Below, piece after piece: positions 35,143-46,061 of a stretch of DNA of 64,000 nucleotides; position 1 is the first letter of the stretch, and the number at the start of each line of letters is the position of its first letter. Under the pieces are notes generated by a model. That model did not search any database. It was given only the letters and a program-made list of their open reading frames with translations, and was not told the DNA's origin. The translations under genes were made by a program, and so were the position numbers. The stretch spans positions 124,001 to 188,000 of the forward strand of contig JADJOO010000007.1 in the NCBI GenBank assembly GCA_016713725.1, given 5' to 3'. Source of the stretch: Pseudomonadota bacterium (GTDB taxonomy: Bacteria > Pseudomonadota > Gammaproteobacteria > Steroidobacterales > Steroidobacteraceae).

Positions 35143-37704
35143 GCGTTGTGGCACAGGCACTGCCTCCGGGCAGGAGTGCGCTGCGGGCCCGGCTGTCGCT
35201 GCTCGATGCCTCGGCCTTCGGCCCGCTGCGCCAGGTGCCGGGTCGCACCCTGCTGGCCGTCCTCGCGATTGCGCTCGGCGTGGCGCTCGGTTTCGCGGTC
35301 TATCTCATCAATCGCGTCGCTGCCGACGAGGTGCAGGGTGCATCGCGCTCGCTGTTCGGCCTTCGCCGATCTTACCGTGCAGTCGCCGGGCACCGGCTTT
35401 GACGAGTCGCTGTTCCCTCGGCTCCTGCGCGTGCCCGGCGTGGCTGCGGCGAGCCCGGTCGTCGAAGTGCAGGTTCGCCTGCCGGGGCGTGAGCGGAACC
35501 TGAAGCTGCTCGGCATCGATCCGTTCCGTGCGATGCAGTTGCAACCCGCGCTCGCTGGTGCCGGCGCGGCGACCGAACGGCAAGGGCAGGGGCTGCTTGC
35601 CGAAAATTCGATCTGGCTGAGCCCCGCGGCGGCGCAGTCACTGGAACTCGAGGTTGGTGATGACCTCGACGTGCAGGTGGCGCTCGATCGCGTGCGCTTC
35701 CGTGTCGCTGGCGTGCTGCCGCCCGGTGCCTATGCCCAACCGGTCGGCTTGCTGGACATCGGCGAGGCGCAGTGGCGACTGCGACGGCTGGGCCGACTCG
35801 ATCGCGTCGACCTGCGACTCGCGCCTCAAGCCGACCGCCGGGCCGTTCGTGCCGCCATCGTTGCCTTGTTGCCGCCCGGTGCGCAGGTCGTCACGCCGGG
35901 CGAAGCGACGGACGACGCCGTGCGCCTGACCCGCGCGTACCGGTCGAACCTGACGGCACTCGCGCTGGTCGCGCTCTTCACCGGCGCGTTCCTGGTCTAC
36001 GCCACGCAATCGCTCGCCGTGGCGCGACGTCGCCGTGAAATCGCGCTGCTGCACGCCATGGGCATGTCGGTGCGCGAACAGCTCGTCGCATCGTTGCTGT
36101 CGGGAATGATCGTGGGTGCGCTCGGCGCCGCGCTGGGCGTCATCCTCGGGGCGCTGGTGGCGCGTGCGGGACTCGCTGCCTTCGGCGCCGACCTCGGGGC
36201 CGGCTACTTTCGCGGCGTCGCACCTGCGCTGAACGTCAGCGCGGGCGAGTACCTCGCTTTCTTCATGCTCGGCGTCGGCGCCGCGCTGGTCGCCACGTTC
36301 GGGCCCGCTCGCGAGGCAGCGTCCGTGCCGGCGGCCGCAGCGCTGAAGGCCGGTGACGAAGCCCCGATGGCGCCGCGCACTCACGGCAGGATCGCGCTCG
36401 CGTTGTTCGCAGCCGGCGTACTCGCACTCGCCTTGCCGCCGCTCGAAGGCATTGCGCTGCCGGGCTACGTTTCAATCGCCTGCCTGTTGCTGGGCGCGGT
36501 GTTCCTGACGCCGAGTATCGCGTCCACCGTGTTCTCTCGCCTCCGCACCGATGGACCCGCGTGGCGCCAGGTGGCAGTGGCCCAGCTCCGTGGTACCGCG
36601 CGTCGCTCGACCGTCAGCATTGCGGCCGTGCTGGTCAGCTTCAGCCTGATGGTCGCGATGGCGATCATGGTGTTCTCGTTCCGCATGTCGCTCGAGGCAT
36701 GGATGCAGCGCATCCTGCCGGCAGATCTCTACGTGCGCGCGGGCTCTGCCGCGGCCGGTGCCTACCTGGACGTGAATGCGCAGCGATCCATCACGTCACT
36801 GCCGGAGATCGTCCGTGCGGACTTCGTAAAGTTCCAGGACGTGCTGTTGCCCGGCGAGCGCCTGCCCCTGACCATCATCGCGCGCCCGATCGACGAGTCG
36901 ACCGCCGACCAGGTGATTCCGATACGGCGTTCGGCGCCAGGGTCCGCGCCGCAGGGAGCCATTCCGGTGTGGGCGTCCGAAGCCGCGCTGGATTTGCGCG
37001 GATTCGATATCGGCACGGAATTCGACCTGCCCATCGGCGGCAAAGTCGTGCGCGCAACGGTCCGCGGCATCTGGCGCGATTACGAGCGTCCGGGCGGTTC
37101 GCTCGTCATGAACCGCGAAACCTTCATCGCCTTGAGCGGTGAACGCACCGCCACGACGGCGGCGCTCTGGCTGCGGCAAGGCACCGACGCCGATGAGTTC
37201 AGCGGACGGCTGCGCGACGCCATCGCGCGCAGCGGTGACTACGACGTCGCCATTCCCGGCGAGATCCGCAAGCGCTCGCTCGCGCTGTTCGACCGCACCT
37301 TCGCCGTCACGTACCTGCTCGAAGCCGTCGCAGTCCTGATCGGCCTGTTCGGCATCAGTGCCAGCACGAGTTCGCAGGTGCTCGCCCGGCGCGGTGAGTT
37401 CGGCATGCTGCGGCACCTTGGCGTCACGCGTCGCGAGATAGGACGCATGCTCGCCTTCGAGGGGGCGGCACTCGGCGCGATCGGGGTTGCCGCAGGCCTT
37501 GTCGTTGGCGCGATCGTGAGCATGATCCTGATCTTCGTCGTCAACCGGCAGTCGTTTCACTGGACGATGGACGTGCACGTGCCGTGGGGCCTGCTTGCGA
37601 TCCTGAGCCTCGTGTTGATCGGTGCGGCTGCGGCGACAGCGGCTGTCAGCGGACGTCGCGCGATGGGCGAGGACGTGGTCCGTGCGGTGAAGGAGGACTG
37701 GTGA
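35139..37704 (+). pseudogene. FtsX/LolCE-like ABC permease, one frameshift near the start
   Basis: Large permease of about 855 residues with the double FtsX arrangement (YbbP-like): one N-terminal helix (TLLAVLAIALGVALGFAVYL), a periplasmic MacB-type domain, a first FtsX block (about residues 265-420), a second periplasmic domain, and a C-terminal FtsX block. It partners the ATPase with which it overlaps. The first 75 codons are in one frame and the rest in the +1 frame; removing one T at 35361-35363 gives SLFGLADLTVQ and a continuous protein. Everything downstream is intact, so a sequencing error is likely. The substrate is unknown; YbbAP-type transporters handle lipids or lipoproteins. Confidence 0.85.
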
Positions 37705-37725
37705 GGTCGCGACGTCCTGCTGCAG

Positions 37726-38811
37726 GTGTCTTCGCTCCTCCTCTCGCTGCGCGCGCTCGGCGAGGTGGCGTATCCACCGGTCGTGCCGGGCCACGAACTC
37801 GCATTTCCGCGCGACGAAGGCAGTCACCCCGATTACCGTATCGAGTGGTGGTACGTCACCGGTCAGCTCGAGGATGGCGCCAGCAAGGTCAAGGCACCGC
37901 TCGGTTTTCAGGTCACGTTTTTTCGCGTGCGCACGGGGCTCGCGGCGGACAACCCGAGCAGCTTCGCGCCGCGGCAGGTGCTGTTCGCGCATGCCGCAAT
38001 CGCCGACCCGGTCAGCGGCAAGCTCCACCATGCGCAACGCAGCGCACGGACAGGATTCGACCTCGCGTATGCACGCGAGGGCCAATTGGACGTGAAACTG
38101 GACGACTGGTCGATCCGGCAGGTGGCGCCCGGCCGGTACGTCACGGCAGTTCATGGCGAGGACTTCGCCTTCGAACTCACGCTCGCCTCGACTCAGCCGC
38201 CATTGCTGCAGGGTGAGCGCGGCTTCAGCCGCAAGGGGCCGGACCCGCTTGCGGCGAGTTACTACTACAGCCTGCCGCAGCTTGCGGTCACCGGCGACGT
38301 GACGGTGGGTGGCAGCACTCGGAAGGTCAGCGGGCAGGCATGGTTCGACCATGAATGGTCGAGTGATTACGTCGACCAGAGCGCGCTTGGATGGGATTGG
38401 CTGGGCGTGAACATGGCCGACGGCGGGGCGCTCATGGCCTTCCGCATGCGCGATCGCCAGGGTGGCGCGCGCTGGGCGAGCGCGACGCTGCGTTTGCCGT
38501 CTCCCATCGGAGAGGGCCAGGTGACCACCCTCGGTCCTGAAGCGGTGCGCTGGACACCGCTGCAGTCCTGGCGTTCTCCGCGGACCGGGGTGACGTACCC
38601 GGTCCAGTGGCGGGTCCAGGTCGGCGATCGGCGGTATCGCGTCGAGCCGTTGATTCTAGATGCCGAACTCGATTCACGTCCGACGACCGGAATCCTGTAT
38701 TGGGAAGGCCCGATCCGGCTCATCGACGAGGCAACGGGCAAAGGAGGCCGGTCGCGGCTACCTCGAGCTGACGGGGTACGGCGGCAAGGTGGACCTCTGA
38801 GGAAAACATAA
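37726..38811 (+). CDS. AttH-like lipocalin (CrtC/carotenoid-hydratase-like family)
   Basis: Protein of about 358 residues of the AttH/CrtC lipocalin-like family, often found directly after YbbAP-type ABC genes, as here (21 bp gap). Visible: PRDEGSHPDYRIEWWYVTG, GFQVTFFRVRTG, WFDHEWSSDYV and LGWDWLGVNM. Homologues are periplasmic or lipoprotein and may bind or carry a lipid-like substrate. Both ends look damaged: no signal peptide is visible in this frame, though the +2 frame just upstream (VRSRRPAAGVF) could supply one, and after IDEATGK the +1 frame gives GRGYLELTGYGGKVDL with a stop at 38798. The C-terminal break fits one extra G at about 38741-38746. Confidence 0.75.
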   Translation: MSSLLLSLRALGEVAYPPVVPGHELAFPRDEGSHPDYRIEWWYVTGQLEDGASKVKAPLGFQVTFFRVRTGLAADNPSSFAPRQVLFAHAAIADPVSGKLHHAQRSARTGFDLAYAREGQLDVKLDDWSIRQVAPGRYVTAVHGEDFAFELTLASTQPPLLQGERGFSRKGPDPLAASYYYSLPQLAVTGDVTVGGSTRKVSGQAWFDHEWSSDYVDQSALGWDWLGVNMADGGALMAFRMRDRQGGARWASATLRLPSPIGEGQVTTLGPEAVRWTPLQSWRSPRTGVTYPVQWRVQVGDRRYRVEPLILDAELDSRPTTGILYWEGPIRLIDEATGKGGRSRLPRADGVRRQGGPLRKT

Positions 38812-38915
38812 ATAGGGGACGCTCATAAATAGGGGACGCCATAAATAGGGGACGCTCACCTATTTCCCTGAGGGGGAAATAGGTGAGCGTCCCCTATTTA
38901 TGGCGTCCCCTATTT
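38808..38915. repeat. REP-like element with a perfect 42-bp inverted repeat
   Basis: Three direct copies of ATAAATAGGGGACG in a row, the last two belonging to the left arm of a perfect 42-bp inverted repeat (38827-38868 and 38874-38915) around a 5-nt loop. The core AAATAGGGGACGCTCACC recurs at 51740. Such GGGGACG-type palindromes are typical of REP elements mobilised by REP-associated tyrosine transposases; none is encoded in this window. Confidence 0.85.
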
Positions 38916-38918
38916 CCG

Positions 38919-39770
38919 TCAGAGTTGCCGCGAGTTGAAGGTGTCGCAGGCGTTCGGGTCGCCCGAGTTCATCCCCGTCATCAGCCAGCGGCTGCGCTGT
39001 TCCGCCGTGCCGTGCGTGAAAGCATCGGGCACGACGCGGCCCTGGGTTGCGCGCTGCAGCGTATCGTCGCCGATGGCCGTCGCAGCGCGCATGCCTTCGT
39101 CGATGTCCTGCTGGGTGATGCTGAGGCGCGGTGCCGCGTCTCGCGCCCACACCCCGGCGTAACAGTCCGCCTGCAGTTCCAGCATCACGGAGTACTGGTT
39201 CGCCTCGGCCTTGCTGCTCGCGCGCTGCTGCAGCTTCTGCACCTGCTGCGCGGTGCCCGTCACGTTCTGCACGTGATGACCGACCTCGTGAGCAATCACG
39301 TAGGCCTGGGCAAAATCGCCGGGGGCGCCGAACTTCTGCTCCAGTTCCTGGAAGAAGGAGAGGTCGAGGTAGAGTTTCTGGTCGAGAGGGCAGTAGAACG
39401 GCCCCATCGCGGCCTGGCCGGTGCCGCACGCGGATTCCGTCTGCCCGCTGAACATCACCATCGTCGGTGGCGCGTACTTGCCACCGAACAGCTTGTCCCA
39501 GGTCTCCTCGGTCTGTGCGAGCGTCACGCCCGCGAGTTCGCTGAGTTGCGCCTCGGGCGCCGACTCCTGGTACGGCTGCGACGATTGCTGCATCTCCACC
39601 GGGGCCTCCTTGGTCGCAACGCCCAGGAACGGCAGCGGATTGATGCCGAAGAAGCTCAACACGATGAGGAACAGGATCCCGCCCACGCTGAGGCCCACGC
39701 CCTTGCGCACGGGCGACATGCCTCTGCGGTCCTCGATGTTCGAGCTGCGACGTTGCCCGCGAATATCCAT
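38919..39770 (-). CDS. ypfJ: Neutral zinc metallopeptidase, YpfJ family
   Basis: Membrane-anchored zinc peptidase-like protein of 283 residues (Zn_peptidase, YpfJ). One N-terminal helix (GVGLSVGGILFLIVLSFFGI) is followed by a periplasmic domain with the zinc motif AHEVGHHVQ and a downstream Glu/Asp-rich helix (LELQADCYAGVWA); CGTGQAAMGPFYCPLD carries a likely disulfide. The physiological role of the family is not settled. The gene ends inside a REP-like element and starts just before the regulatory region of the divergent export operon. Confidence 0.92.
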   Translation of the reverse strand: MDIRGQRRSSNIEDRRGMSPVRKGVGLSVGGILFLIVLSFFGINPLPFLGVATKEAPVEMQQSSQPYQESAPEAQLSELAGVTLAQTEETWDKLFGGKYAPPTMVMFSGQTESACGTGQAAMGPFYCPLDQKLYLDLSFFQELEQKFGAPGDFAQAYVIAHEVGHHVQNVTGTAQQVQKLQQRASSKAEANQYSVMLELQADCYAGVWARDAAPRLSITQQDIDEGMRAATAIGDDTLQRATQGRVVPDAFTHGTAEQRSRWLMTGMNSGDPNACDTFNSRQL

Positions 39771-39827
39771 GCTGCCGGTCTCCTGCGGTGGAGTCGAACT
39801 ATGTCATCTCCGTCCGGTGGCGGGGAA

Positions 39828-39873
39828 GTGTCCGCGAAAAGTGTCCGCCCACCGCAGTCGGACACCCGGACAC
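39828..39873 (+). promoter_or_regulatory. Enhancer-like array upstream of the sigma-54 export operon
   Basis: Two direct GTGTCCG boxes (39828, 39841) face two direct CGGACAC boxes (39859, 39867), making nested inverted repeats 70-110 bp upstream of the sigma-54 promoter. This spacing and symmetry suit binding of an NtrC-type activator, most likely the one encoded at 44691-46058. Confidence 0.75.
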
Positions 39874-39940
39874 CTCGCGCGGATCTCTTTTGCAGCCACA
39901 AATGACTTCCAAAACATGGCCTTGCGCGATCTGCGACGGC

Positions 39941-39956
39941 TGGCACGATCCCTGCA
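39941..39956 (+). promoter_or_regulatory. Sigma-54 promoter of the export operon
   Basis: TGGCACGATCCCTGCA matches the -24/-12 consensus (GG and GC dinucleotides 10 bp apart) with one change in the TTGC element. It lies 37 bp before the HlyD-family start codon. Confidence 0.85.
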
Positions 39957-39992
39957 AACTAAACCACAGTCTCCCGCATCCAAGCCAGTGAC

Positions 39993-41315
39993 ATGTCAAT
40001 CGCCAGCATCAAGCGAACTCCAGACAAGATTGCCGCGCCGGGCATGCGCAGCACCGACGGTCAGGATCGCGTCGTCGAGCAGGCCACCGGATGGCAGCAC
40101 GATCGACGCGTCCGCATCGCCGCGGCTGTCGCGTTGCTCGTGCTCGGTGCGGCGGTCCTGCTGTGGTTCCTGAAGGGCTGGGCGTCGACGGACGCGACCG
40201 TCGCGCTGGACCGAGTGCGCATCGCGACGGTGACACGCGGTGAATTCCTGAGCGACGTCGCAGCGCAGGCCACCGTCGTGGCCGCCGTGAGTCCCACGAT
40301 GTATGCGACTGCTGCGGGCACCGTGACCCTCAACCGCAATGCGGGTGACGCAGTAAAAAAAGGCGACCTGCTTGCGACCGTCGAAAGTCCCGGCCTGAGG
40401 AACGAATTCGAGCGCGAGCGCGCCACGCACGAGAGCCTCGTCGTCGACCTGCGCCGCCAGGAGATCGACGTTCGCCGCAAGATCCTGCAGAGCCAGCAGA
40501 ACGCGGACATGGCCGGCGTCGCGATCCGTGCCGCCGAGCGGGAATTTGCCCGGGCGCAGACGTCCTGGGACCAGCGGATCATCAGCCAGCGGGATTACCA
40601 GCGCGCCCAGGACGACCTGGACGAGGCGAAGCTGACGCATCACCACGCAGTTGAAACCGCAGGCCTGGAGAAGGAAGGTCTCGAGTTCGAGTTGCAGACA
40701 CGACCCCTGCAGCGGGACCGGCAGCAGTTGCTGGTCGAGGACCTCGAGCGCCGGGTCGGCGAGCTCGCGGTGAAATCCCCGGTCGACGGCATGGTCGGCA
40801 ACCTCGCGGTGACGCAGAAGGCCGCCGTGCAGCAGGATGCCGCGCTTCTCACCGTCGTCGACCTGACCGCGCTCGAAATCGAGTTCCGCGTCGCCGAGAC
40901 CTACGCCGGGACCATCGGCGTCGGCATGCAGGCCGACGTGTCGTATGGCGGCAAGACGTATGCGGGTGAAGTGAGCACGATCTCGCCGGAAGTGCGCCAG
41001 GGCGAAGTCACCGGGCGCGTGCGGCTGCGCGAGATCCCGGCGGGCCTGCGCCAGAACCAGCGCGTTTCGGTGCGCATCCTGATGGACAAGCGCGACAACG
41101 TGCTCAAGGTGGAGCGCGGCGGCTTCTACGAGGCCGGCGGTGGCGCCACGGCCTATGTCGTGAATGACGACGTCGCCGAGCAACGCCCGATCAAGACCGG
41201 CGCCGTGAGCGTGCGCGAAATCGAGATCGTCGACGGTCTCGCCGCGGGCGACCGGATCGTGATTTCAGACACCGAAGATTTCAAGAATGCGCCGCGCGTG
41301 ATGCTCGCGGACTGA
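39993..41315 (+). CDS. HlyD-family periplasmic adaptor of an ABC exporter
   Basis: Membrane-fusion protein of 440 residues. A single membrane helix (VAVALLVLGAAVLLWFL region, about residues 45-62) is followed by the first half of a lipoyl domain (ATAAGTVTLNRNAGDAVKKGD), a long helical hairpin (about residues 130-265), the second lipoyl half (KSPVDGMVGNLAV) and beta-barrel domains. It should link the ABC permeases encoded downstream to an outer-membrane channel. It is the first gene of the sigma-54 operon, starting 37 bp after the promoter, and is followed by the ATPase after 24 bp. Confidence 0.9.
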   Translation: MSIASIKRTPDKIAAPGMRSTDGQDRVVEQATGWQHDRRVRIAAAVALLVLGAAVLLWFLKGWASTDATVALDRVRIATVTRGEFLSDVAAQATVVAAVSPTMYATAAGTVTLNRNAGDAVKKGDLLATVESPGLRNEFERERATHESLVVDLRRQEIDVRRKILQSQQNADMAGVAIRAAEREFARAQTSWDQRIISQRDYQRAQDDLDEAKLTHHHAVETAGLEKEGLEFELQTRPLQRDRQQLLVEDLERRVGELAVKSPVDGMVGNLAVTQKAAVQQDAALLTVVDLTALEIEFRVAETYAGTIGVGMQADVSYGGKTYAGEVSTISPEVRQGEVTGRVRLREIPAGLRQNQRVSVRILMDKRDNVLKVERGGFYEAGGGATAYVVNDDVAEQRPIKTGAVSVREIEIVDGLAAGDRIVISDTEDFKNAPRVMLAD

Positions 41316-41339
41316 CGAACGAACGCAAGAGGACGAACC

Positions 41340-42080
41340 ATGTTCGAAATGACCCAGGTGACGAAGGCCTACCGTACGGACCTGCTCGAGACGCATGCGC
41401 TGCGCGAGTTCAGCCTGAAAGTCGACAAGGGCGAATTCGTCGCGGTGACCGGACCCTCCGGCTCCGGCAAGACCACGTTCCTCAACGTGGCGGGCCTGCT
41501 CGAGACATTCGATTCCGGCAGCTACCGTCTCGACGGCGAGGACGTGAGCAAGCTCGACGATGACGCGCGCTCCAGGGTACGCAATCACAAGATCGGGTTC
41601 ATCTTCCAGAGCTTCAACCTGATCCCCGACCTGAACGTGTTCGACAACGTCGACGTGCCGCTGCGTTACCGCCGCATGCCCGCCGCCGAACGCCGCGAGC
41701 GGATCAACTCCGCGCTCGACCTGGTGGGGCTCTCCTCACGCTTGAGTCACCTGCCATCACAGCTTTCGGGCGGCCAGCAGCAGCGTGTCGCCATTGCGCG
41801 CGCGCTTGCGGGCGATCCGGCATTGCTGCTCGCCGACGAACCCACCGGCAACCTCGATTCGCTGATGGCGCGCCAGGTCATGGACCTGCTCGAGCAGATC
41901 AACGGCATGGGCGCCACCATCGTGATGGTCACCCACGACCCGGAACTCGCACGACGCGCGCACCGTAACGTGCAGGTCATCGACGGCCAGATCACCGACT
42001 ACAAGCCGTACGAACCGCATTCGACGCCGGCGTCGGTGACGGTGCTGCACCCGACGGCGGCCGACGCGACCTACGGCTGA
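41340..42080 (+). CDS. ABC exporter ATPase, MacB/LolD-like
   Basis: ATPase of 246 residues for the type VII ABC exporter in this operon. It has Walker A GPSGSGKTTFLN, Q-loop FIFQSFNLIPDL, signature LSGGQQQRVAIARAL, Walker B LLLADEPTGNLD and H-loop VTHD. Two permease genes follow, so the complex probably has one ATPase dimer with a heterodimeric permease, unlike MacB, where both parts are fused. A ribosome site (AAGAGGACG) precedes the ATG. Confidence 0.93.
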   Translation: MFEMTQVTKAYRTDLLETHALREFSLKVDKGEFVAVTGPSGSGKTTFLNVAGLLETFDSGSYRLDGEDVSKLDDDARSRVRNHKIGFIFQSFNLIPDLNVFDNVDVPLRYRRMPAAERRERINSALDLVGLSSRLSHLPSQLSGGQQQRVAIARALAGDPALLLADEPTGNLDSLMARQVMDLLEQINGMGATIVMVTHDPELARRAHRNVQVIDGQITDYKPYEPHSTPASVTVLHPTAADATYG

Positions 42081-42100
42081 CCGGGCAGGGAGATTCCACC

Positions 42101-43435
42101 ATGTTTGCTTACGACCTGCGCCTCGCGCTCGACAGCATGAAGCGTCATCCGGGGCTCTCGGCGCTGATGGTGCTGGCAATCGCGCTTGGCATTGCCGTCT
42201 GCACCGTGACGTTCACGATCTACCACGCGATGGCGACCAATCCGATCCCGGACAAGAGCAGCCAGCTCTACGCCGTGACCCTCGACACGTGGAGTGCCGA
42301 GCGCCCGTACGACGACGAGAAGCCGGAGAATCCGCCGCAGTTGCTGACGTATCGCGACGCCATGTTCCTGTACGGCGCCAAGGCGGCTGCACGGAGCCTT
42401 GTGATGTACAAGTCCGGTGCGCTGCTGCTGCCGGAACGGCAGGGCGTCAAGCCGTTCAATGCCACGCTCCGCGTCACGACGCACGAGTTCTTCCCGATGT
42501 TCGACGTGCCGTTCCAGTACGGCCAGGGCTGGGACGCGGCGGCAGATGAAGGTCCCCGGCCCGTGATCGTCCTGAGCGACGAGACCAATGACAAGGTGTT
42601 CGGTGGCGAAAACAGCGTCGGTCGCATGGTCAAGCTTGGCAAGGTCGAGTATCGGGTCGTGGGTGTGCTGCAGCCGTGGGCGCCGAGCCCGAGTTTCTAC
42701 GACCTCAACAACGGCGCGTTCGAGGACCCCGAGGACGCCTACGTGCCCTACGGCTGGGGCAAGGCGCAGGAATTGCCGGTGTACGGCAACACCAATTGCT
42801 GGAAGCCGGAGACCGGCGAAGGCTACCAGGACTTCCTGAATTCCGAATGCGTCTGGCTGCAGTTCTGGGCGGAGTTGCCGACCCTCGCCGATCGCGACAA
42901 GTACCAGGCGTTCGTCGACAACTACGTGCGCAGCCAGAAGGCGGCGGGACGGATGCCGCGGCCGCTCAACAACAGGCTCTACGACGTCGAGCAATGGCTG
43001 GACCGGAACGAGGTCGTGCAGAAGGACAACCGCGTGCTGATCGGCATCGCGCTGATGTTCCTTGGCGTGTGCCTCGTCAACGTCGTGGGCCTGCTGCTCG
43101 CCAAGTTCCTGAATGCAGCGCCGCTCACCGGGCTGCGTCGCGCGCTCGGGGCGAGCCGGCGCGACATCGTTCGTCAGCACATGACGGAGGTCCTGCTGAT
43201 CGGGCTCGCCGGCGGCGGGCTCGGCCTGTTGCTCGCTGTGGCCGGACTCGCCGGAATTCGCACGCTGTACAACTCGGATTTCAATGCCAGCTCGGCTGAG
43301 CGGTTGACGCAGATCGATCCGGTCATCGTCCTCGCCACGCTCGCGCTGGCGCTGCTCGCCGGTGCGGTCGCGGGCCTGTACCCCTCATGGCGAATCGGCC
43401 GCACCGCGCCGGCCGTCTACCTCAAGACGCAGTAA
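42101..43435 (+). CDS. ABC exporter permease (MacB_PCD / FtsX type), first subunit
   Basis: Inner-membrane permease of 444 residues: one N-terminal helix (LSALMVLAIALGIAVCTVTF), a large periplasmic MacB_PCD domain, then three C-terminal FtsX helices (about residues 310-335, 365-390, 405-430). This is the mechanotransmission arrangement of MacB. A ribosome site (GGGAG) precedes the ATG at 42101, and the stop is 20 bp before the second permease. The cargo could be a peptide, toxin or glycolipid and is not evident. Confidence 0.9.
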   Translation: MFAYDLRLALDSMKRHPGLSALMVLAIALGIAVCTVTFTIYHAMATNPIPDKSSQLYAVTLDTWSAERPYDDEKPENPPQLLTYRDAMFLYGAKAAARSLVMYKSGALLLPERQGVKPFNATLRVTTHEFFPMFDVPFQYGQGWDAAADEGPRPVIVLSDETNDKVFGGENSVGRMVKLGKVEYRVVGVLQPWAPSPSFYDLNNGAFEDPEDAYVPYGWGKAQELPVYGNTNCWKPETGEGYQDFLNSECVWLQFWAELPTLADRDKYQAFVDNYVRSQKAAGRMPRPLNNRLYDVEQWLDRNEVVQKDNRVLIGIALMFLGVCLVNVVGLLLAKFLNAAPLTGLRRALGASRRDIVRQHMTEVLLIGLAGGGLGLLLAVAGLAGIRTLYNSDFNASSAERLTQIDPVIVLATLALALLAGAVAGLYPSWRIGRTAPAVYLKTQ

Positions 43436-43455
43436 GTTCGAAGGACACACCGAAC

Positions 43456-44662
43456 ATGGACATCAAGCCGATCCTCAGTTCGCTGCGCCGCAGCCCGACG
43501 GGCGCCATCCTGGTGGCGCTGCAGATCGCGCTGGCGCTCGCGATCGTCGTCAATTCGCTGTTCATCATCGTGCAGCGGTACGAGAAGGTGAACCGCGACC
43601 CGGGTGTCGACGTGCCCAACATCTTCTTCGTCGGGTGGGTGCCATCAAGCGACAGCTTCCAGGGGCGAGGTGACGATGCGCGAGGACCTGCAGATCCTGC
43701 GCAGCCTTCCCGGCGTCGTTGCGGCGACGGTCGTCAATGCCGTGCCGCTGTCGGGTGGCGGATCCAGCACCTCGGTATTCACCGAGCCCAATGAAAAGGG
43801 CCGGCGCGCGGACATGAACTATTTCGAGGTGGACGAGCAGGGCCTCGACACGCTCGGTGTCACGTTGATCGAAGGGCGCAACTTCGATGCCACGATCGTC
43901 ACGAAGCCTCCCCGCAACAGTTCGTTCTCACCCTCGGGAATCCTGGTCACGCAGGATGTGGCGAAGGAGCTGTTTCCGAAGGAGCCTGCCCTGGGCAAGA
44001 CGATCTATACCGGCACCAGCCAGCCGGTCACGATCCTGGGCATCATCGACCACATGCACGGTTCGTGGCCGGGTTGGGACAAGGTCGGCAACGTCGCCCT
44101 GTTCCCGGTGATCCCCGACGAGACGTACGCGCGCTACATGGTTCGTGCGAAACCGGGTCAGCGCGATGCGATGATGAAACAGGCCGAGGAAGCCCTGAAC
44201 AAGATGGACAACGGGCGCGTGATCCTCAAGGTGCGCTCACTGGAGTACATCGCGGCCAACACCTACGCGGACGACCGCGCCATGGCCGTGTACCTGAGCG
44301 TGGTCATCGCACTGCTGCTGGGCATTTCGGCGCTCGGCATCTTCGGGCTGGCGGCGTTCAACGTCAGCACGCGCACCAAGCAGATCGGCACCCGTCGCGC
44401 AGTCGGCGCCCGTCGCACCGACATCCTGCAGTACTTCCTGGCCGAGAACTGGCTGATCACGTCGCTGGGCGTGGTCCTGGGCTGCGTCCTGGCGCTGGTA
44501 CTGGGGTACTGGCTCAGCACGGCGTTCGAACTCCCGCGACTGAAGCTCTATTATCTGCTGCTGGGGGTGGTCGGGCTCTGGAGCGTCAGTCTCGCGGCAG
44601 CGTTCCGGCCCGCACGTCGCGCTTCGATGGTCTCGCCGGCGATTGCCACCCGCACGGTCTGA
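43456..44662 (+). pseudogene. ABC exporter permease, second subunit, one frameshift
   Basis: Second MacB_PCD/FtsX permease, about 402 residues when repaired. The first frame (MDIKPILSSLRRSPTGAILV, helix, then NIFFVGWVPSSDSFQG) is followed from about 43665 by the +1 frame, which gives GEVTMREDLQILRSLPGV and the rest of the periplasmic domain and three C-terminal helices (SVVIALLLGISALGIFGLAAF and on). One G too many in the GGGG run at 43661-43666 explains the shift. The start ATG at 43456 follows AAGGAC. It would pair with the permease just upstream. Confidence 0.85.
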
Positions 44663-44690
44663 ACTCACGCAACAGGTTGCAGCCAGCCGA

Positions 44691-46058
<1,368 letters not shown>

Positions 46059-46061
46059 ATC

